From contig NZ_BGZH01000001.1 of NCBI RefSeq assembly GCF_009617755.1, forward strand, positions 558,001 through 622,000: a DNA stretch of 64,000 nucleotides, in the 5' to 3' direction. A program made the position numbers and the translations under genes. Below the pieces are notes generated by a model. It was not told the origin of the DNA and ran no database searches. It saw only the letters and a program-made list of their open reading frames with translations. Below are positions 33,458 to 43,405 of the stretch, one piece after another. Each line of letters opens with the position of its first letter. Position 1 is the first letter of the stretch. The DNA is from Marinobacter salsuginis. GTDB lineage: Bacteria; Pseudomonadota; Gammaproteobacteria; Pseudomonadales; Oleiphilaceae.

Positions 33458-34645
33458 TCAGGCGAAGATGTCCACTTCGCCTTTCCAGCTCAGATCAAGG
33501 CTACCGGTATTGGCATTGTCATCTTCATGATCGCCAGCGACGAGGGACGTCGAATCTGCCTCGGAGCCGTCACCGCCTCCGGTTCCCTGTTCGCCGGTCT
33601 GCTGCCTGGGCGAGTCAGACACATCAAAGCCTGCCAGTGACAACCCCTGCTCACCCAGCATGTCCCGGAGCCGATGGGAGTGAAGTTCCAACTGATCCCG
33701 GACCACCGGATTCGCAGAATGGACAGTAATGTTCGCCTGCTCGTTCTGCACCCTAACCTTGACCTCCATGGGCCCCATGTCCGGCGGAGTCAGGTGGATT
33801 TCAGCAACCGACATATTGCGGGCGGTCAGCCAGCTGAGCTTGCCGACCAGTTTGTCGCCCCATTCAGCGTGGCCGACCGGCACGTCGATCGACGTGGCAT
33901 AACCTCGCAGGGGCGCAGCATTCTCGCCTGCCAGCTTGGCGGCGCCATTCGCGTTATTGGCCACCTGCTGGGAGACAAGATCCATGGCTGACTGGAATCG
34001 GCCAGACCCCATCAGCGAGCCCGAATCCGGATTCCGACCTGAATCGGTGAGTACCGACGCTTTCATAACATCTGTCAATGTGGCATCGCCAGTGACGGCA
34101 CCGGCCGAGGTCTGCCCCTTCTGACCGGACACGGACGAGAGAACGCCATTAAACATGCCGGCAACCGCAGTTGCCTGCCCCGTCCCGCCAGCTGACACAC
34201 TGGCGCCGGTTCCAGCGCCGCTCACCGAAACGACGGCCTCACCGGAACGGCCAGCCTGCGGCCCCAGTAATGACTGTAACTCGGCAAAGGTCAGTGGCAG
34301 TGCGGTGGGCCCTGCTCCGGCTTCATCGCTGGCAACGGGCACGTCACTGGATTCCCGGGAGTCGCTACCGGAGGCCGCATCAGGCTTCTCGCCAGACTTT
34401 GCGCTGGCATTGGCATCGGGTTTTGTATCCGACGCATCGTCACGGGCAGACCGGGTTTCATCAGCAGACTTTGCATCGGCGTTGCGATCCGCTCTCTGGC
34501 GGTCCAAACGCTTCTGCTCTGCCTGGGAGACAGATTCAAAATCGTTTTTTCTGTCAGCCGGATCCCGGCTGGCTCCGGATTTCGACGGGCCGGAATCCTT
34601 TTGAGTCCCGGGCGAGGGAGTTTGGGGGAGAACCATCTGGGCCAT
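33458..34645 (-). CDS. fliK: FliK, hook-length control protein
   Basis: 395 aa. The first 130 residues are low-complexity and highly charged (Asp, Ser, Lys, Ala), acting as the molecular-ruler part. The C-terminal FliK domain is clear around residues 270-350: WLTARNMSVAEIHLTPPDMG, then PMEVKVRVQNEQANITVHSA and VVRDQLELHSHRLRDMLGEQ. AGAGG lies five bases before the ATG. It has its own sigma-54 promoter at 34740. Compare the second FliK-like protein at 5-6.4 kb. Confidence 0.94.
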   Translation of the reverse strand: MAQMVLPQTPSPGTQKDSGPSKSGASRDPADRKNDFESVSQAEQKRLDRQRADRNADAKSADETRSARDDASDTKPDANASAKSGEKPDAASGSDSRESSDVPVASDEAGAGPTALPLTFAELQSLLGPQAGRSGEAVVSVSGAGTGASVSAGGTGQATAVAGMFNGVLSSVSGQKGQTSAGAVTGDATLTDVMKASVLTDSGRNPDSGSLMGSGRFQSAMDLVSQQVANNANGAAKLAGENAAPLRGYATSIDVPVGHAEWGDKLVGKLSWLTARNMSVAEIHLTPPDMGPMEVKVRVQNEQANITVHSANPVVRDQLELHSHRLRDMLGEQGLSLAGFDVSDSPRQQTGEQGTGGGDGSEADSTSLVAGDHEDDNANTGSLDLSWKGEVDIFA

Positions 34646-34739
34646 GGCAACCTCTTGCCGCTTTTATCGCATTGTCGCCCTCACCTTGCCGGACTTCGCC
34701 GGTGTTTGGGCGGTTAATCAACTCTATGCGAAAGACTTA

Positions 34740-34754
34740 GCAATTGTGATGCCA
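34740..34754 (-). promoter_or_regulatory. Sigma-54 promoter upstream of fliK
   Basis: Minus strand TGGCATCACAATTGC, exact GG-N10-GC spacing. Predicted transcription start is near 34728, giving an 83-base leader to the fliK ATG. It lies in the 154-base gap between hptB and fliK. Confidence 0.75.
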
Positions 34755-34799
34755 GAGCACATGGGCGCTTTCTGGGGGAAGACCTCCTGTTGACGAAAA

Positions 34800-35147
34800 T
34801 TACCGGGCCATCAATCCATCAAGGCCATGAATCACCTGCGCGAATTCCTGATCGATATCATTCAATAGATCCGGCGCATCGCCCAGCCTGGATTCTTTTC
34901 CAGCCATCTCGGCCTTGAGACAAATTTCGCCAAGCCTGGGTGCACCGATATTGATGCAACTGCCCTTGAAACTGTGGGCTGTCTTCGCGAAGGCGTCGCT
35001 ATCCTCTGCCTCGAGCGCTTCCCGCAGCGCCCGGATTCTGTCCCGGGAATCTGCCAGATAGGTCTGTATCAGGACTTCGAATTCATCCTCCATGACGTCC
35101 CGAAGTTCAGCCAGCGCCTCCTCGTCCAGGTGTGGTTTATCAGTCAT
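34800..35147 (-). CDS. hptB: HptB-like histidine phosphotransfer protein
   Basis: 115 aa from the ATG at 35147, which has GGAGG six bases upstream; the longer frame to 35213 is inside hsbR. The Hpt motif is TAHSFKGSCINIGA with phospho-His58. The start overlaps the hsbR stop by 8 bases. In Pseudomonas HptB passes phosphate to HsbR, the neighbouring protein, in a relay that controls swarming, biofilm and FlgM. I infer the same partner here from the three-gene arrangement. Confidence 0.87.
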   Translation of the reverse strand: MTDKPHLDEEALAELRDVMEDEFEVLIQTYLADSRDRIRALREALEAEDSDAFAKTAHSFKGSCINIGAPRLGEICLKAEMAGKESRLGDAPDLLNDIDQEFAQVIHGLDGLMAR

Positions 35148-36897
35148 CTCGATCCTCCGCTGTACGGGCGAACTGCCAATCATAAACAATTTCAACATGA
35201 TTGCCCTGTTCATGAAACCTGATGGTTTCAGCCAGGCGTTTCAACAGCAGCAGGCCCCGCCCTGCATAACGCCCCCCTTTTGGCGGGGAGATACCGGAAG
35301 CCACACTGGGATGATTCCGGAAATCGAACCCCTGACCACTGTCCTCGCAAACAACACGAAGCCTGCCGCCATCCGGTTTCAGGGAATGATGCAGCGTAAA
35401 CCGGATGTAGTGACCCTCTACGTTGGCCAACCTCCGGTTGCGCTCGGCATAGTAACGGCCAAACCCCTCGGGCGAATGCTTCCAGTCTGAGGGCAGCTCC
35501 AGAACGCCGTGTTCCAGTGCATTGTTGTAGAGTTCCGCCAACAAGGTGTAGATTTCGCCGCTTTTCCGTCGAAGACCCGGCACTTCCATGCAGATATGAA
35601 GCAACAAAGGCAAGGGGCTGAATTCTCCGAGGGTCCTTTCCCGGATTTCATAGGTGCAGCGCCACTCCGCCGGCCCTGCAAGCGCAGACGGTGAGGCACG
35701 ATCTGGCAGCGGCGCCAGCCCTGCCTCGTCCATCATTTCCAGACAGCACAGCGTCAGGTCGTCGCCATCCTCAAAGTTGCCGGTAAACCGGTGAACCGCG
35801 GCCATCATGGCGTCAAAAGGGTGGTCATCCGCTTCCAACTGATCAAGGGTTCCAGTCACACCCTGCTCGCCAAAAACGTTGCCCTCGCTGTCGGCGGACT
35901 CCAGAAAGCCGTCGGTCATCATCAACACCCGGTCACCCGGTGCAGCTCCGACCCTCTCGAAATCGGCATTGAACTGATCCGGCGACAGGATACCGAGGGG
36001 CAAATGCCGTGATGGTAATGCCAGATGCTCGCCTGAGGGCCGGATCAGCCAGCCATCCGGAAGCCCACCGTTCCAGATCTGAATCTGATTAAGCTTGAAG
36101 TCCGCCTCTATCATGGCGCCACAACAGAACATCCCGGTGGGCAGAATTCGTTTGAGCTTCTGGTTAATCTCGCGCAGTACGTCCTCACCATTAAAGCCCT
36201 TGTTGCTCATGCCGTAGAAGATCTCGGCAACCGGCATGGCCCCAATCGCCGCCGGCAGACCGTGGCCGGTGAAATCCCCCATAAAAATCAACATTCCGCC
36301 CGCGGGCCGGGGCGAAGCAAACAGCACATCGCCGTTGAAAATGGACTGAGGGGAGGCGTGATAGCGAATGCTGGCGGCGTCGAGGCAACCCGAATGGGCC
36401 ACATTATCGAACACCCGCTTGGCGATCTCCTGTTCTTCCGTGAGCTGGCGATTGCGCTCACGGATCAGATCGCGCTGGTCTGACAGGGTCTGGTGCATCA
36501 GCCGCATTCGATTGAACGCCTTGATCTTGGCTTCGATGATAATCCTGTTGTAGGGCTTGCCCAGAAAGTCATCACCACCGGCCTCCAGGCACCGGGCCAG
36601 GGCGCCCGCTTCAGACAGGGAAGTCAGAAAGATCAGGGGGACCAGCCGCTCACCAGCCAGAACCTTGATCTGACGGGCAGCTTCCATGCCATCCATGATC
36701 GGCATAAGGGCATCAAGCAGAACCAGATCCGGTGCCTCGCGCTGAAATACCGAGACGGCATCCAGCCCATTGGCGACGTCCAGAACCTCGTGCCCGAGGC
36801 GCTTCAGGAGTGTTTTCAGGATGAGGCGGTCGCTGTCCGAATCGTCAGCGATGAGTATTCTCAGAGGACTGCTATGTTCTGCAGCGGAATCATCCAT
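35140..36897 (-). CDS. hsbR: HsbR-like response regulator with PP2C phosphatase and kinase-type ATPase domains
   Basis: 585 aa in three domains. Receiver (12-130), phospho-Asp62 (LVLLDALMPIMDG); SpoIIE/PP2C phosphatase (about 180-390; FMGDFTGHGLPAAIGAMPVA, VLMMTDGFLES); and an RsbW-type HATPase (about 440-575; LAELYNNALEHGVLEL, CEDSGQGFDFRNH). It is expected to phosphorylate or dephosphorylate the anti-sigma antagonist HsbA, switching on receiver phosphorylation by HptB. It is 24 bases after hsbA. Confidence 0.9.
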   Translation of the reverse strand: MDDSAAEHSSPLRILIADDSDSDRLILKTLLKRLGHEVLDVANGLDAVSVFQREAPDLVLLDALMPIMDGMEAARQIKVLAGERLVPLIFLTSLSEAGALARCLEAGGDDFLGKPYNRIIIEAKIKAFNRMRLMHQTLSDQRDLIRERNRQLTEEQEIAKRVFDNVAHSGCLDAASIRYHASPQSIFNGDVLFASPRPAGGMLIFMGDFTGHGLPAAIGAMPVAEIFYGMSNKGFNGEDVLREINQKLKRILPTGMFCCGAMIEADFKLNQIQIWNGGLPDGWLIRPSGEHLALPSRHLPLGILSPDQFNADFERVGAAPGDRVLMMTDGFLESADSEGNVFGEQGVTGTLDQLEADDHPFDAMMAAVHRFTGNFEDGDDLTLCCLEMMDEAGLAPLPDRASPSALAGPAEWRCTYEIRERTLGEFSPLPLLLHICMEVPGLRRKSGEIYTLLAELYNNALEHGVLELPSDWKHSPEGFGRYYAERNRRLANVEGHYIRFTLHHSLKPDGGRLRVVCEDSGQGFDFRNHPSVASGISPPKGGRYAGRGLLLLKRLAETIRFHEQGNHVEIVYDWQFARTAEDRDD

Positions 36898-36921
36898 GAC
36901 TACTCCGGCAGTCCGCGAGCA

Positions 36922-37227
36922 TCAGCGGATGTTGAACAATTGCTCGAAATTGGAGATGGAGAGAATCCGCCGCACATCGTTATTACAGTTTTCAATGACG
37001 ATGCGGGCACTGTCGCCCCCGGCGTAATCCCTGAGCAGCAACAACATACCAAGGGCCGAGCTGTCCAGATAGGTGGTGTCCGACAGGTCCACAATGTAGT
37101 TGCGGACAGTCGGGTCACCGTGCTCATAGGCATCCCGGAACGCCTGGTGGGTGCTGAAATCAAACCGACCCTTGATCCTGATAACAAGGGTCTGACCGTC
37201 ATCATCACGGCGGGTCTGAATCGGCAT
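36922..37227 (-). CDS. hsbA: HsbA-like STAS anti-sigma factor antagonist
   Basis: 101 aa STAS domain. The phosphorylation site segment is DTTYLDSSALGMLLLL with Ser56/Ser57. In Pseudomonas HsbA switches between FlgM and the diguanylate cyclase HsbD depending on its phosphorylation by HsbR. Here flgM is outside the window. The gene lies between fliJ and hsbR in the middle of the flagellar block, with a 122-base gap to fliJ. Confidence 0.88.
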   Translation of the reverse strand: MPIQTRRDDDGQTLVIRIKGRFDFSTHQAFRDAYEHGDPTVRNYIVDLSDTTYLDSSALGMLLLLRDYAGGDSARIVIENCNNDVRRILSISNFEQLFNIR

Positions 37228-37349
37228 TCCTCAACCTCCCAAGATATCAAGAGCAGCGTTTAACCGGCGGTTTTCACCGGTCCTTCCTCGGGTAAGGATA
37301 GCTGAGTGGACTGACTTTGCATCCGTTTTTGCTTGATGTGGAGCAAGAT

Positions 37350-37793
37350 TCAGCGTTGACGGCGAGTAAAGGCCCGCCCGGCCGCCTCATCCGAGAGCTT
37401 TTGTTCGCGAAGATCCTGCTCTTTTTGCTCCTGTTGCCGACAGGTTTCTATGTACTTTTCCATGCCGCGACGCCGCTCCCAAGCCTGCTGCCACTCATGT
37501 TTGCGTGCCTCAAAGACCTGTTCGGCCTGCTCCAGTTGCTTCTGCTGCTGCCGTATCACCTGGTCCAGCTGCGCAATAAAGGCCTGCCAGGCCTGTAGAC
37601 GGGACACCTGCACCACGCCCTGCTGGCTATTGCGGATCTGGTCCCGGTACTCCTGCTGGTAACGGTTCAGGTTCTGCACCTGTTCGCGCTGCTGTTCGGC
37701 CAGCTTTCGGGCCTCCCCCATTCGCTCCAGTGCTTCCTGCTCCTTGCGTTCTTCCAGGGAAAGAACCACCTCCAGTCGCCGGGATCGCAGCAT
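37350..37793 (-). CDS. fliJ: FliJ, flagellar export chaperone-escort stalk protein
   Basis: 147 aa, almost wholly a Gln/Glu/Arg-rich coiled coil (VLSLEERKEQEALERMGEAR, QAWQAFIAQLDQVIRQQQKQ). FliJ sits in the FliI ring and cycles chaperones. It overlaps fliI by one base. Confidence 0.93.
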   Translation of the reverse strand: MLRSRRLEVVLSLEERKEQEALERMGEARKLAEQQREQVQNLNRYQQEYRDQIRNSQQGVVQVSRLQAWQAFIAQLDQVIRQQQKQLEQAEQVFEARKHEWQQAWERRRGMEKYIETCRQQEQKEQDLREQKLSDEAAGRAFTRRQR

Positions 37794-39190
37794 CAGGCAT
37801 CACCGCCGGTCGCGCCGGCAGCCGGATTGGGAACTGCCGACTTGCGCCGCTCGGGGGAACGACGTTCCGGCACAACAGCCAGCAACTGTTCAATGCTCTC
37901 TTTCAGCGGGGCGCTCTCGTTAAGCCCCTGCTGCAAAAACTGGCGCATATTGCCGATGTGGGTGATGGCAAAATCGGTCTCCGGGTCGGAGCCCTTCACG
38001 TAGGCGCCCACGGAAATCAGGTCCCGGGCCTGCTGATACCGGGAGTACACCTGTTTGAAACGCTGGGCTCTGGAAAAATGCTCGGTCTCGGTAACCTGGG
38101 GCATCACCCGACTGATGGACGCTTCCACATCAATGGCCGGGTAATGGCCCTCTTCGGCGAGCCGACGGGACAATACAATGTGGCCGTCCAGAATCGCACG
38201 GGCGGCATCGGCGATCGGATCCTGCTGGTCGTCACCCTCGGTAAGCACGGTGTAGAAGGCGGTAATCGAGCCGCCCCCGGGGCGACCGTTGCCGGTTCGT
38301 TCCACCAACTGGGGCAGCTTGGCAAACACCGAGGGTGGGTAGCCTTTGGTCGCCGGAGGCTCGCCCACAGCAAGCGCGATCTCCCGCTGGGCCTGGGCGT
38401 AACGGGTCAGGGAATCCATGAGCAGGAGCACTCGCTTGCCCTGGTCCCGGTAATATTCGGCAATCCGGGTGGTCAGCATGGCGGCGCGCAGCCGCATCAG
38501 GGGGGAGTCATCGGCGGGCGCGGCCACCACCACCGAGCGTGAAAGCCCCTCCTCGCCCAGGATATCCTCGATAAATTCCTTTACCTCGCGGCCCCGTTCA
38601 CCAATCAGGCCCACGACCGTAATGTCGGCATCGGTAAAGCGGGTCATCATGCCGAGGAGCATACTCTTGCCCACGCCGCTGCCGGCGAACAGACCCAGGC
38701 GCTGACCCTGGCCGACGGTCATCAACGTGTTAATTGCCCGAATACCTACATCCATCGATTGGCGCACCGGCGCACGATTCAGGGGGTTGATGATATCGCC
38801 TGTGAGCGCTACGCGGGCTTCGGCCTGCAAGGGCCCTTTTCCGTCCAGAGGCTCACCGCTGCCATCCACAACCCGACCGAGCAACTGGGGCCCGACCGGA
38901 ACTCGGCTGGCGGCGGAGAGCGGCACGACCCTGGCACCGGGCTTGAGCCCTTCAATGGCAGTGAGCGGCATCAGGTAAACCCGGTCATCCTCGAAACCCA
39001 CCACCTCTGCTTCAACATTGCCGGTGTTCTGGCCGAAGATCACGCAGCGGTCACCGACAACCATGGGGCAGCCGACACATTCCAGTGTCAGACCGACCAT
39101 TCGGGTCAATCGGCCCGAGAGTTCCGGCTCCGGTTCGTTGCCCAGAAAGCCCTGAAAGCGGTTCAGACGGTCAGCGAGGTTCGAGGTCAT
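37793..39190 (-). CDS. fliI: FliI, flagellar export ATPase
   Basis: 465 aa from the ATG at 39190 ([12 protein letters not shown]), with AAGGTGA 5-7 bases upstream; the frame extends to 39244, inside fliH. Walker A is [16 protein letters not shown], Walker B is [20 protein letters not shown], and the F1-beta-like [18 protein letters not shown] is clear. It forms the export ATPase with FliH and FliJ. Confidence 0.97.
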   Translation of the reverse strand: MTSNLADRLNRFQGFLGNEPEPELSGRLTRMVGLTLECVGCPMVVGDRCVIFGQNTGNVEAEVVGFEDDRVYLMPLTAIEGLKPGARVVPLSAASRVPVGPQLLGRVVDGSGEPLDGKGPLQAEARVALTGDIINPLNRAPVRQSMDVGIRAINTLMTVGQGQRLGLFAGSGVGKSMLLGMMTRFTDADITVVGLIGERGREVKEFIEDILGEEGLSRSVVVAAPADDSPLMRLRAAMLTTRIAEYYRDQGKRVLLLMDSLTRYAQAQREIALAVGEPPATKGYPPSVFAKLPQLVERTGNGRPGGGSITAFYTVLTEGDDQQDPIADAARAILDGHIVLSRRLAEEGHYPAIDVEASISRVMPQVTETEHFSRAQRFKQVYSRYQQARDLISVGAYVKGSDPETDFAITHIGNMRQFLQQGLNESAPLKESIEQLLAVVPERRSPERRKSAVPNPAAGATGGDA

Positions 39191-40064
39191 CACCGTCACC
39201 TTCATCTTGCGCCGGCTTCGAATCACCCGAGGAATCCCCGGCATCCTGAGAATCCAGGACGTCCCGGTGGAAACCGGTCAGGTCTTCCATCATCGAATCC
39301 AGCTCTTCGGTTTCTCCGCCCTCGCTGTCGTTCATCTGCTGGTCCAGCATGCTCTGAACCGACCGCTGGAAGCGTTTTTCGACGGTGAAGTCCACAAGGC
39401 TGTGACGGGTCTCTACCTTGCAACCACCAGGTAGAATGCTGGCGTCTTCAATGACTGAAGCAGAGGCATCCAGACGCGCGGTCACCTCGCGGACCATCTC
39501 ACAGTCTTCGGGATTTATATGGATCCGGATATTGTCGGCAGTGGAGGGCAAGGCTTCCATGGCACGGCGAACGACATGCCGGATCTGGGAGGAGTCGATG
39601 GTCAGTTCGCGGTAGACCACGGCCCTCGCCAGAACCGTAGTCAGGTTCACCAGAGAGGTTTCCAGCTCGTCTTCGTGCCGCTTGATTGGCTGCAGCAGCT
39701 CACCCAGCAAATGCTCAAGCCGGTCGAGCTTGGCGTCGATCTCCTTGCGGGTGTCATCGTACCCCTGGGTCTGGCCCTGTTCCCTGCCCTCTGCCAGGCC
39801 GGTTTCCAGTCCTTCCCGGTGCCCTTCTTCCTTCCCGGCCCTCAGACCGTCCTCGTAACCCTGATCCCGCCCCTCTTTAAAACCGTCTTCACGGGCGGCC
39901 TGACGAATCTCATCGATGTCCGCTGCCGTCAGGGGTTTGACCTCGCGCTCCTCCTCCCGGGGCACTTCATTGCCACGGGCATCGAGCAAGGGCAACTCCC
40001 AGCGCTCATAGGCGGTCAGCTGCTCCTTGGGAATACGATTGACGTCTCGGCTGGAATCTTTCAT
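39171..40064 (-). CDS. fliH: FliH, FliI regulator
   Basis: 297 aa. The middle contains the GxxxG-type repeat helix ([38 protein letters not shown]), then the conserved C-terminal domain ([20 protein letters not shown]). It has an unusually long acidic tail after residue 245. It overlaps fliI by 20 bases and fliG by one. Confidence 0.94.
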   Translation of the reverse strand: MKDSSRDVNRIPKEQLTAYERWELPLLDARGNEVPREEEREVKPLTAADIDEIRQAAREDGFKEGRDQGYEDGLRAGKEEGHREGLETGLAEGREQGQTQGYDDTRKEIDAKLDRLEHLLGELLQPIKRHEDELETSLVNLTTVLARAVVYRELTIDSSQIRHVVRRAMEALPSTADNIRIHINPEDCEMVREVTARLDASASVIEDASILPGGCKVETRHSLVDFTVEKRFQRSVQSMLDQQMNDSEGGETEELDSMMEDLTGFHRDVLDSQDAGDSSGDSKPAQDEGDGDDLEPR

Positions 40065-41113
40065 TACATCATTTCTTCGCCGGCCCCGCCGAGGGAGATT
40101 TCACCGGCCTCGGCCATACGGCGGGCAATGGTAATAATGTCCTTCTGGGCCGACTCGACTTCGCTGACCTTGACCGGCCCCTTGGCCTCAAGATCATCCT
40201 GCAGCAACTCCGCAGCACGTTTGGACATGTTCTTGAAGATCTTCTCCTGGACCTCCTCGTCAGCACCCTTGAGGGCCACCACCAGCACTTCCGAGGATAC
40301 TTCCCGCAACAACGCCTGAATACCGCGATCGTCCACTTCCTTGAGGTTGTCGAACACGAACATCAGATCCTCAATGGTGCTGGCAAGATCCGGATCCATA
40401 TCCTTGATGGAATCCATCAGATTGCCTTCAATGCTGCGATCCATGAAGTTCATAATGTCGGCTGCGCGTTTGACACCACCGATACGGCTGGTCTGGGAGG
40501 CGGCACCGCCAGAGAACTGCTTCTCCAGAATATCGTTGAGCTCCTGTAACGCCTGGGGCTGGATACTCTCAAGAGACGCCACCCGCATCATGACGTCAAG
40601 GCGCACTTTTTCGTCGAGGGTACCAAGAATTTCGGCTGCCTGATCCGGATCCAGGTAGGAAATGACAATGGCCTGAATCTGCGGGTGCTCGTAGCGGATG
40701 ATGTCGCCCACTGCACGGGGCTCCATCCATTTGAGGGTATCAAGGCCCGTGGTGTTGCCACCAATGAGGATGCGATCGATCAGGCTCGATGCCTTGTCAT
40801 CTCCCAGCGCCTGGGTCAGCATCGTGCGGATGTACTCATCATTACCAACACCCAGACCGGTCTGGCCGCCCACGGCGTCAACGAACTGATTCATCACATA
40901 GGTAACTTCGTCCTTGCTGACGTCCTTCATCTGGGCCATGGCCACGCCCACACGCTGAACTTCCTTTGGCCCCATATGCTTGAGGATCTCAGCGGCGTCC
41001 GCTTCGCCCAGTGACATCAGCAGAATCGCAGCCTGTTCCACACGCGGAATCTTCCGCTGTGGCTTCTTCGCCTCACCGCCACCCTGTTGATTGGTTTGCT
41101 CAGTCATCGACAT
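40064..41113 (-). CDS. fliG: FliG, flagellar motor switch protein
   Basis: 349 aa. The N-terminal domain includes AAILLMSLGEADAAEILKHM and the middle shows the EHPQxQAIVISYL segment. The C-terminal torque domain has the charged ridge DRGIQALLREVSSEVLVVAL. Two ATGs (41113, 41107) are both in the fliF stop region; the second has better spacing from GGTGA. It overlaps fliF by 14 bases. Confidence 0.97.
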   Translation of the reverse strand: MSMTEQTNQQGGGEAKKPQRKIPRVEQAAILLMSLGEADAAEILKHMGPKEVQRVGVAMAQMKDVSKDEVTYVMNQFVDAVGGQTGLGVGNDEYIRTMLTQALGDDKASSLIDRILIGGNTTGLDTLKWMEPRAVGDIIRYEHPQIQAIVISYLDPDQAAEILGTLDEKVRLDVMMRVASLESIQPQALQELNDILEKQFSGGAASQTSRIGGVKRAADIMNFMDRSIEGNLMDSIKDMDPDLASTIEDLMFVFDNLKEVDDRGIQALLREVSSEVLVVALKGADEEVQEKIFKNMSKRAAELLQDDLEAKGPVKVSEVESAQKDIITIARRMAEAGEISLGGAGEEMM

Positions 41114-42803
41114 TCACCCACTGGCGCATTACCTGTGCGACCCTCGCAGGATCCTCGGCAATCAGACCTTTCAATGCGTTCAGCTGCCTATCATAGCCGT
41201 CTGTGGCACCCGGCAAAAGCAGATCATCCTGAGCAGACATGGCCTTGCGTAACTCATCTCCGCCCTCGATATCGTCAAGACCACCGTAACCGCCACCGCT
41301 GCCAGAATCCAGACCGCGCTCGCGCTGGCCACCACCCGACAGGCTCTTGAGCGTGGGACGCAACAAGCCAAGCACCAGCACCAGAATGACCAGACCTGCC
41401 AGCACCTGCTTCATCAGGTCCCAGAACCAGGGCTGCTCCCAGAAGGCCGGGGCCTCAAATTCGACCGCTTCTTCCGGTGCAAACGCGGTATTCATTACCG
41501 TAACGCTGTCTCCCCGGGCGGCGGAGTACCCCACCGCATCCCGCACCAGCATGCTCAGACGCTGCAGTTCCTGCTCCGGCCAGGGTTCGTAGCTGACTTC
41601 GCCGGTCTGGGGATCAACCACTTTCATATCATCCACCGCCAGAGCAACAGTGACGCGCTTCACTCGTCCCAGTTCCTGGCGTCTGTAGCTGACAGTACGA
41701 TCCATCTCGTAGTTCCGCGTTGACTCACGACGCACGTTCACCGGCTGGGGCGCAGCCTCTTCGCCATCAGCACCGGCGGCCTGTTCCGGAACAGTGGCAT
41801 CGGCCGGGGGCTGATTCGCCAGCGCTCCGGGGATGCCGCCCTGGGCGCCAGCTGCACGCTGTTCGGTGAGTTCCCGCTCGCTGCGCACCGCCTGCTGTTC
41901 GGGGTTGAACAGCTCTTCCGCCTGCTCCACCGAGGAAAAGTCCAGATCTGCCGAAACTTCCGCGCGATAACGGCCATCACCCACAATCGGTGCAATCAAT
42001 GACGCCACCCGGCGGGTCAGACGCTCCTCGACCTTCGCGGTGTATTCATATTGATCCGCCATCTGGTCGGCGGTGCTCTGACTCTCCTTGCCGGTCAGCA
42101 GATTGCCGTTCTGGTCGACGACGGTGACATGTTCCTTGCTCATCATGGGTACGCTGCCGGCAACAAGATTCACAATGGCGTTGATCTGCTCCTGCTCCGG
42201 CCGGCGGCCGGCAAACACTTCGAGGAATACCGAAGCCGACGGATCGCGTGCATCACGGACAAAGACCGAGCGCTCCGGAATTGCCAGGTGCACCCGGGCA
42301 TTCCGCACGCCGCGCATACTGGCGACTGTTCGGGCAAGCTCCCCCTCAAGCCCGCGGCGGTATGAAATGGTTTCCATGAACTGGGAGGTGCCAAGACCGC
42401 GTTCCTGATCCAGCAACTCGTAGCCCATGGTTTGACGATCGGTAACACCCTCCGCCGCCAGTTTCAGACGAGCGTCGTAAACCTGCTCGGACGGCACCAG
42501 CAATGCGCCGGTACGCGGATCCATCTTGTAGTCGATGCCGCTGTTGTCGAGGATGCTGGTCACGTCCTGAGGGTTGTAGGAGGAAAGGTCGCCAACTACC
42601 GGCTGATAGTTCGGTTCCTGGGCCCAGAGCACGACCGCCAATCCCAGCGCTACGCTGGCGGCAAGCCCCACCATCAAACCGATCTGACGCAGCAGATTGA
42701 GCCGGTTGAAACCCATGAACAGGTCGCTACGGCTCTCTGGTGCGTCGCCCTCGCGAGCTGCCGGCATGTTGGAGGGGTTGGATTCTGCAGGTACGCTGGC
42801 CAT
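41100..42803 (-). CDS. fliF: FliF, MS-ring protein
   Basis: 567 aa. Transmembrane helix 1 is at about 37-60 and helix 2 at about 455-475. Periplasmic ring-building motifs are present (DYKMDPRTGALLVPSEQVYD, GELARTVASMRGVRNARVHL). The C-terminus, which binds FliG, ends in KGLIAEDPARVAQVMRQWV. The loop between the two rings (residues 300-350) is Ala/Pro/Gly-rich. Confidence 0.97.
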   Translation of the reverse strand: MASVPAESNPSNMPAAREGDAPESRSDLFMGFNRLNLLRQIGLMVGLAASVALGLAVVLWAQEPNYQPVVGDLSSYNPQDVTSILDNSGIDYKMDPRTGALLVPSEQVYDARLKLAAEGVTDRQTMGYELLDQERGLGTSQFMETISYRRGLEGELARTVASMRGVRNARVHLAIPERSVFVRDARDPSASVFLEVFAGRRPEQEQINAIVNLVAGSVPMMSKEHVTVVDQNGNLLTGKESQSTADQMADQYEYTAKVEERLTRRVASLIAPIVGDGRYRAEVSADLDFSSVEQAEELFNPEQQAVRSERELTEQRAAGAQGGIPGALANQPPADATVPEQAAGADGEEAAPQPVNVRRESTRNYEMDRTVSYRRQELGRVKRVTVALAVDDMKVVDPQTGEVSYEPWPEQELQRLSMLVRDAVGYSAARGDSVTVMNTAFAPEEAVEFEAPAFWEQPWFWDLMKQVLAGLVILVLVLGLLRPTLKSLSGGGQRERGLDSGSGGGYGGLDDIEGGDELRKAMSAQDDLLLPGATDGYDRQLNALKGLIAEDPARVAQVMRQWVNVDD

Positions 42804-42818
42804 GACTCTGCTCCGTTA

Positions 42819-43187
42819 TCAGATCGGCATGTTCATAATGTCTTCGTAGGCCCGAACCACCCGGTTACGTACCTGGGTCAGCGCTTCGAAGGAGACAGAG
42901 GATTTCTGGGCGGCGATCATCACGCGGGTGATGTCGACATTCGGATCGCCCATGTCGTACGCGGTTCTTAGATCCCCCGCGGTTTTCTGGAGGTCGTTCA
43001 CGGTGTTCACGGCATTGCTCAGCATGTCATTAAAACTGGGCGTTTCCTGGGTTTCCTGAACCTGGCGGGGACCGTCTATCCGGCCACGAACAGATTGATC
43101 CTGTTCGATTCGCTGGTTCTGCATCATCTGGGAACGCAGGGACCGGATATCGGACAAAACACTGTTGATGTCGGCACGCTGAACCAT
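42819..43187 (-). CDS. fliE: FliE, MS-ring/rod junction protein
   Basis: 122 aa. The C-terminal family segment is YDMGDPNVDITRVMIAAQKS followed by FEALTQVRNRVVRAYEDIMN. The first 50 residues are Gln/Arg-rich and variable. It is the first gene of the fliEFGHIJ unit. Confidence 0.96.
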   Translation of the reverse strand: MVQRADINSVLSDIRSLRSQMMQNQRIEQDQSVRGRIDGPRQVQETQETPSFNDMLSNAVNTVNDLQKTAGDLRTAYDMGDPNVDITRVMIAAQKSSVSFEALTQVRNRVVRAYEDIMNMPI

Positions 43188-43253
43188 AACTCTCTCCTGG
43201 CTCCGCCCTCCCCGGGACGGACTTGCTCTTGGGGTGCTGTTATCCCCAATTAA

Positions 43254-43268
43254 GCAATTGGCAGGCCA
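43254..43268 (-). promoter_or_regulatory. Sigma-54 promoter upstream of fliE
   Basis: Minus strand TGGCCTGCCAATTGC, exact GG-N10-GC spacing and a full TTGC. Predicted transcription start is near 43242, about 55 bases before the fliE ATG. FleR or FleQ is the expected activator. Confidence 0.78.
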
Positions 43269-43353
43269 AGTAACTTTCTATATTTATTATCAGACACTTA
43301 CGAAGAACATCCGTCGTACAGGAGAAATCACTGACGGACTTTTGACGACAGAT

Positions 43354-43380
43354 AAAAAAATGGCACCCTGACGGGTGCCA
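43354..43380 (-). terminator. Intrinsic terminator after fleR
   Basis: On the minus strand TGGCACCC, loop GTCA, GGGTGCCA, then seven T residues. The 8-bp perfect stem is at 43361-43380 and the T-run at 43354-43360. It ends the fleSR transcript before the fliE promoter. Confidence 0.9.
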
Positions 43381-43405
43381 ATGAAGGAGTTCGTTTTGCA
43401 GGGGG

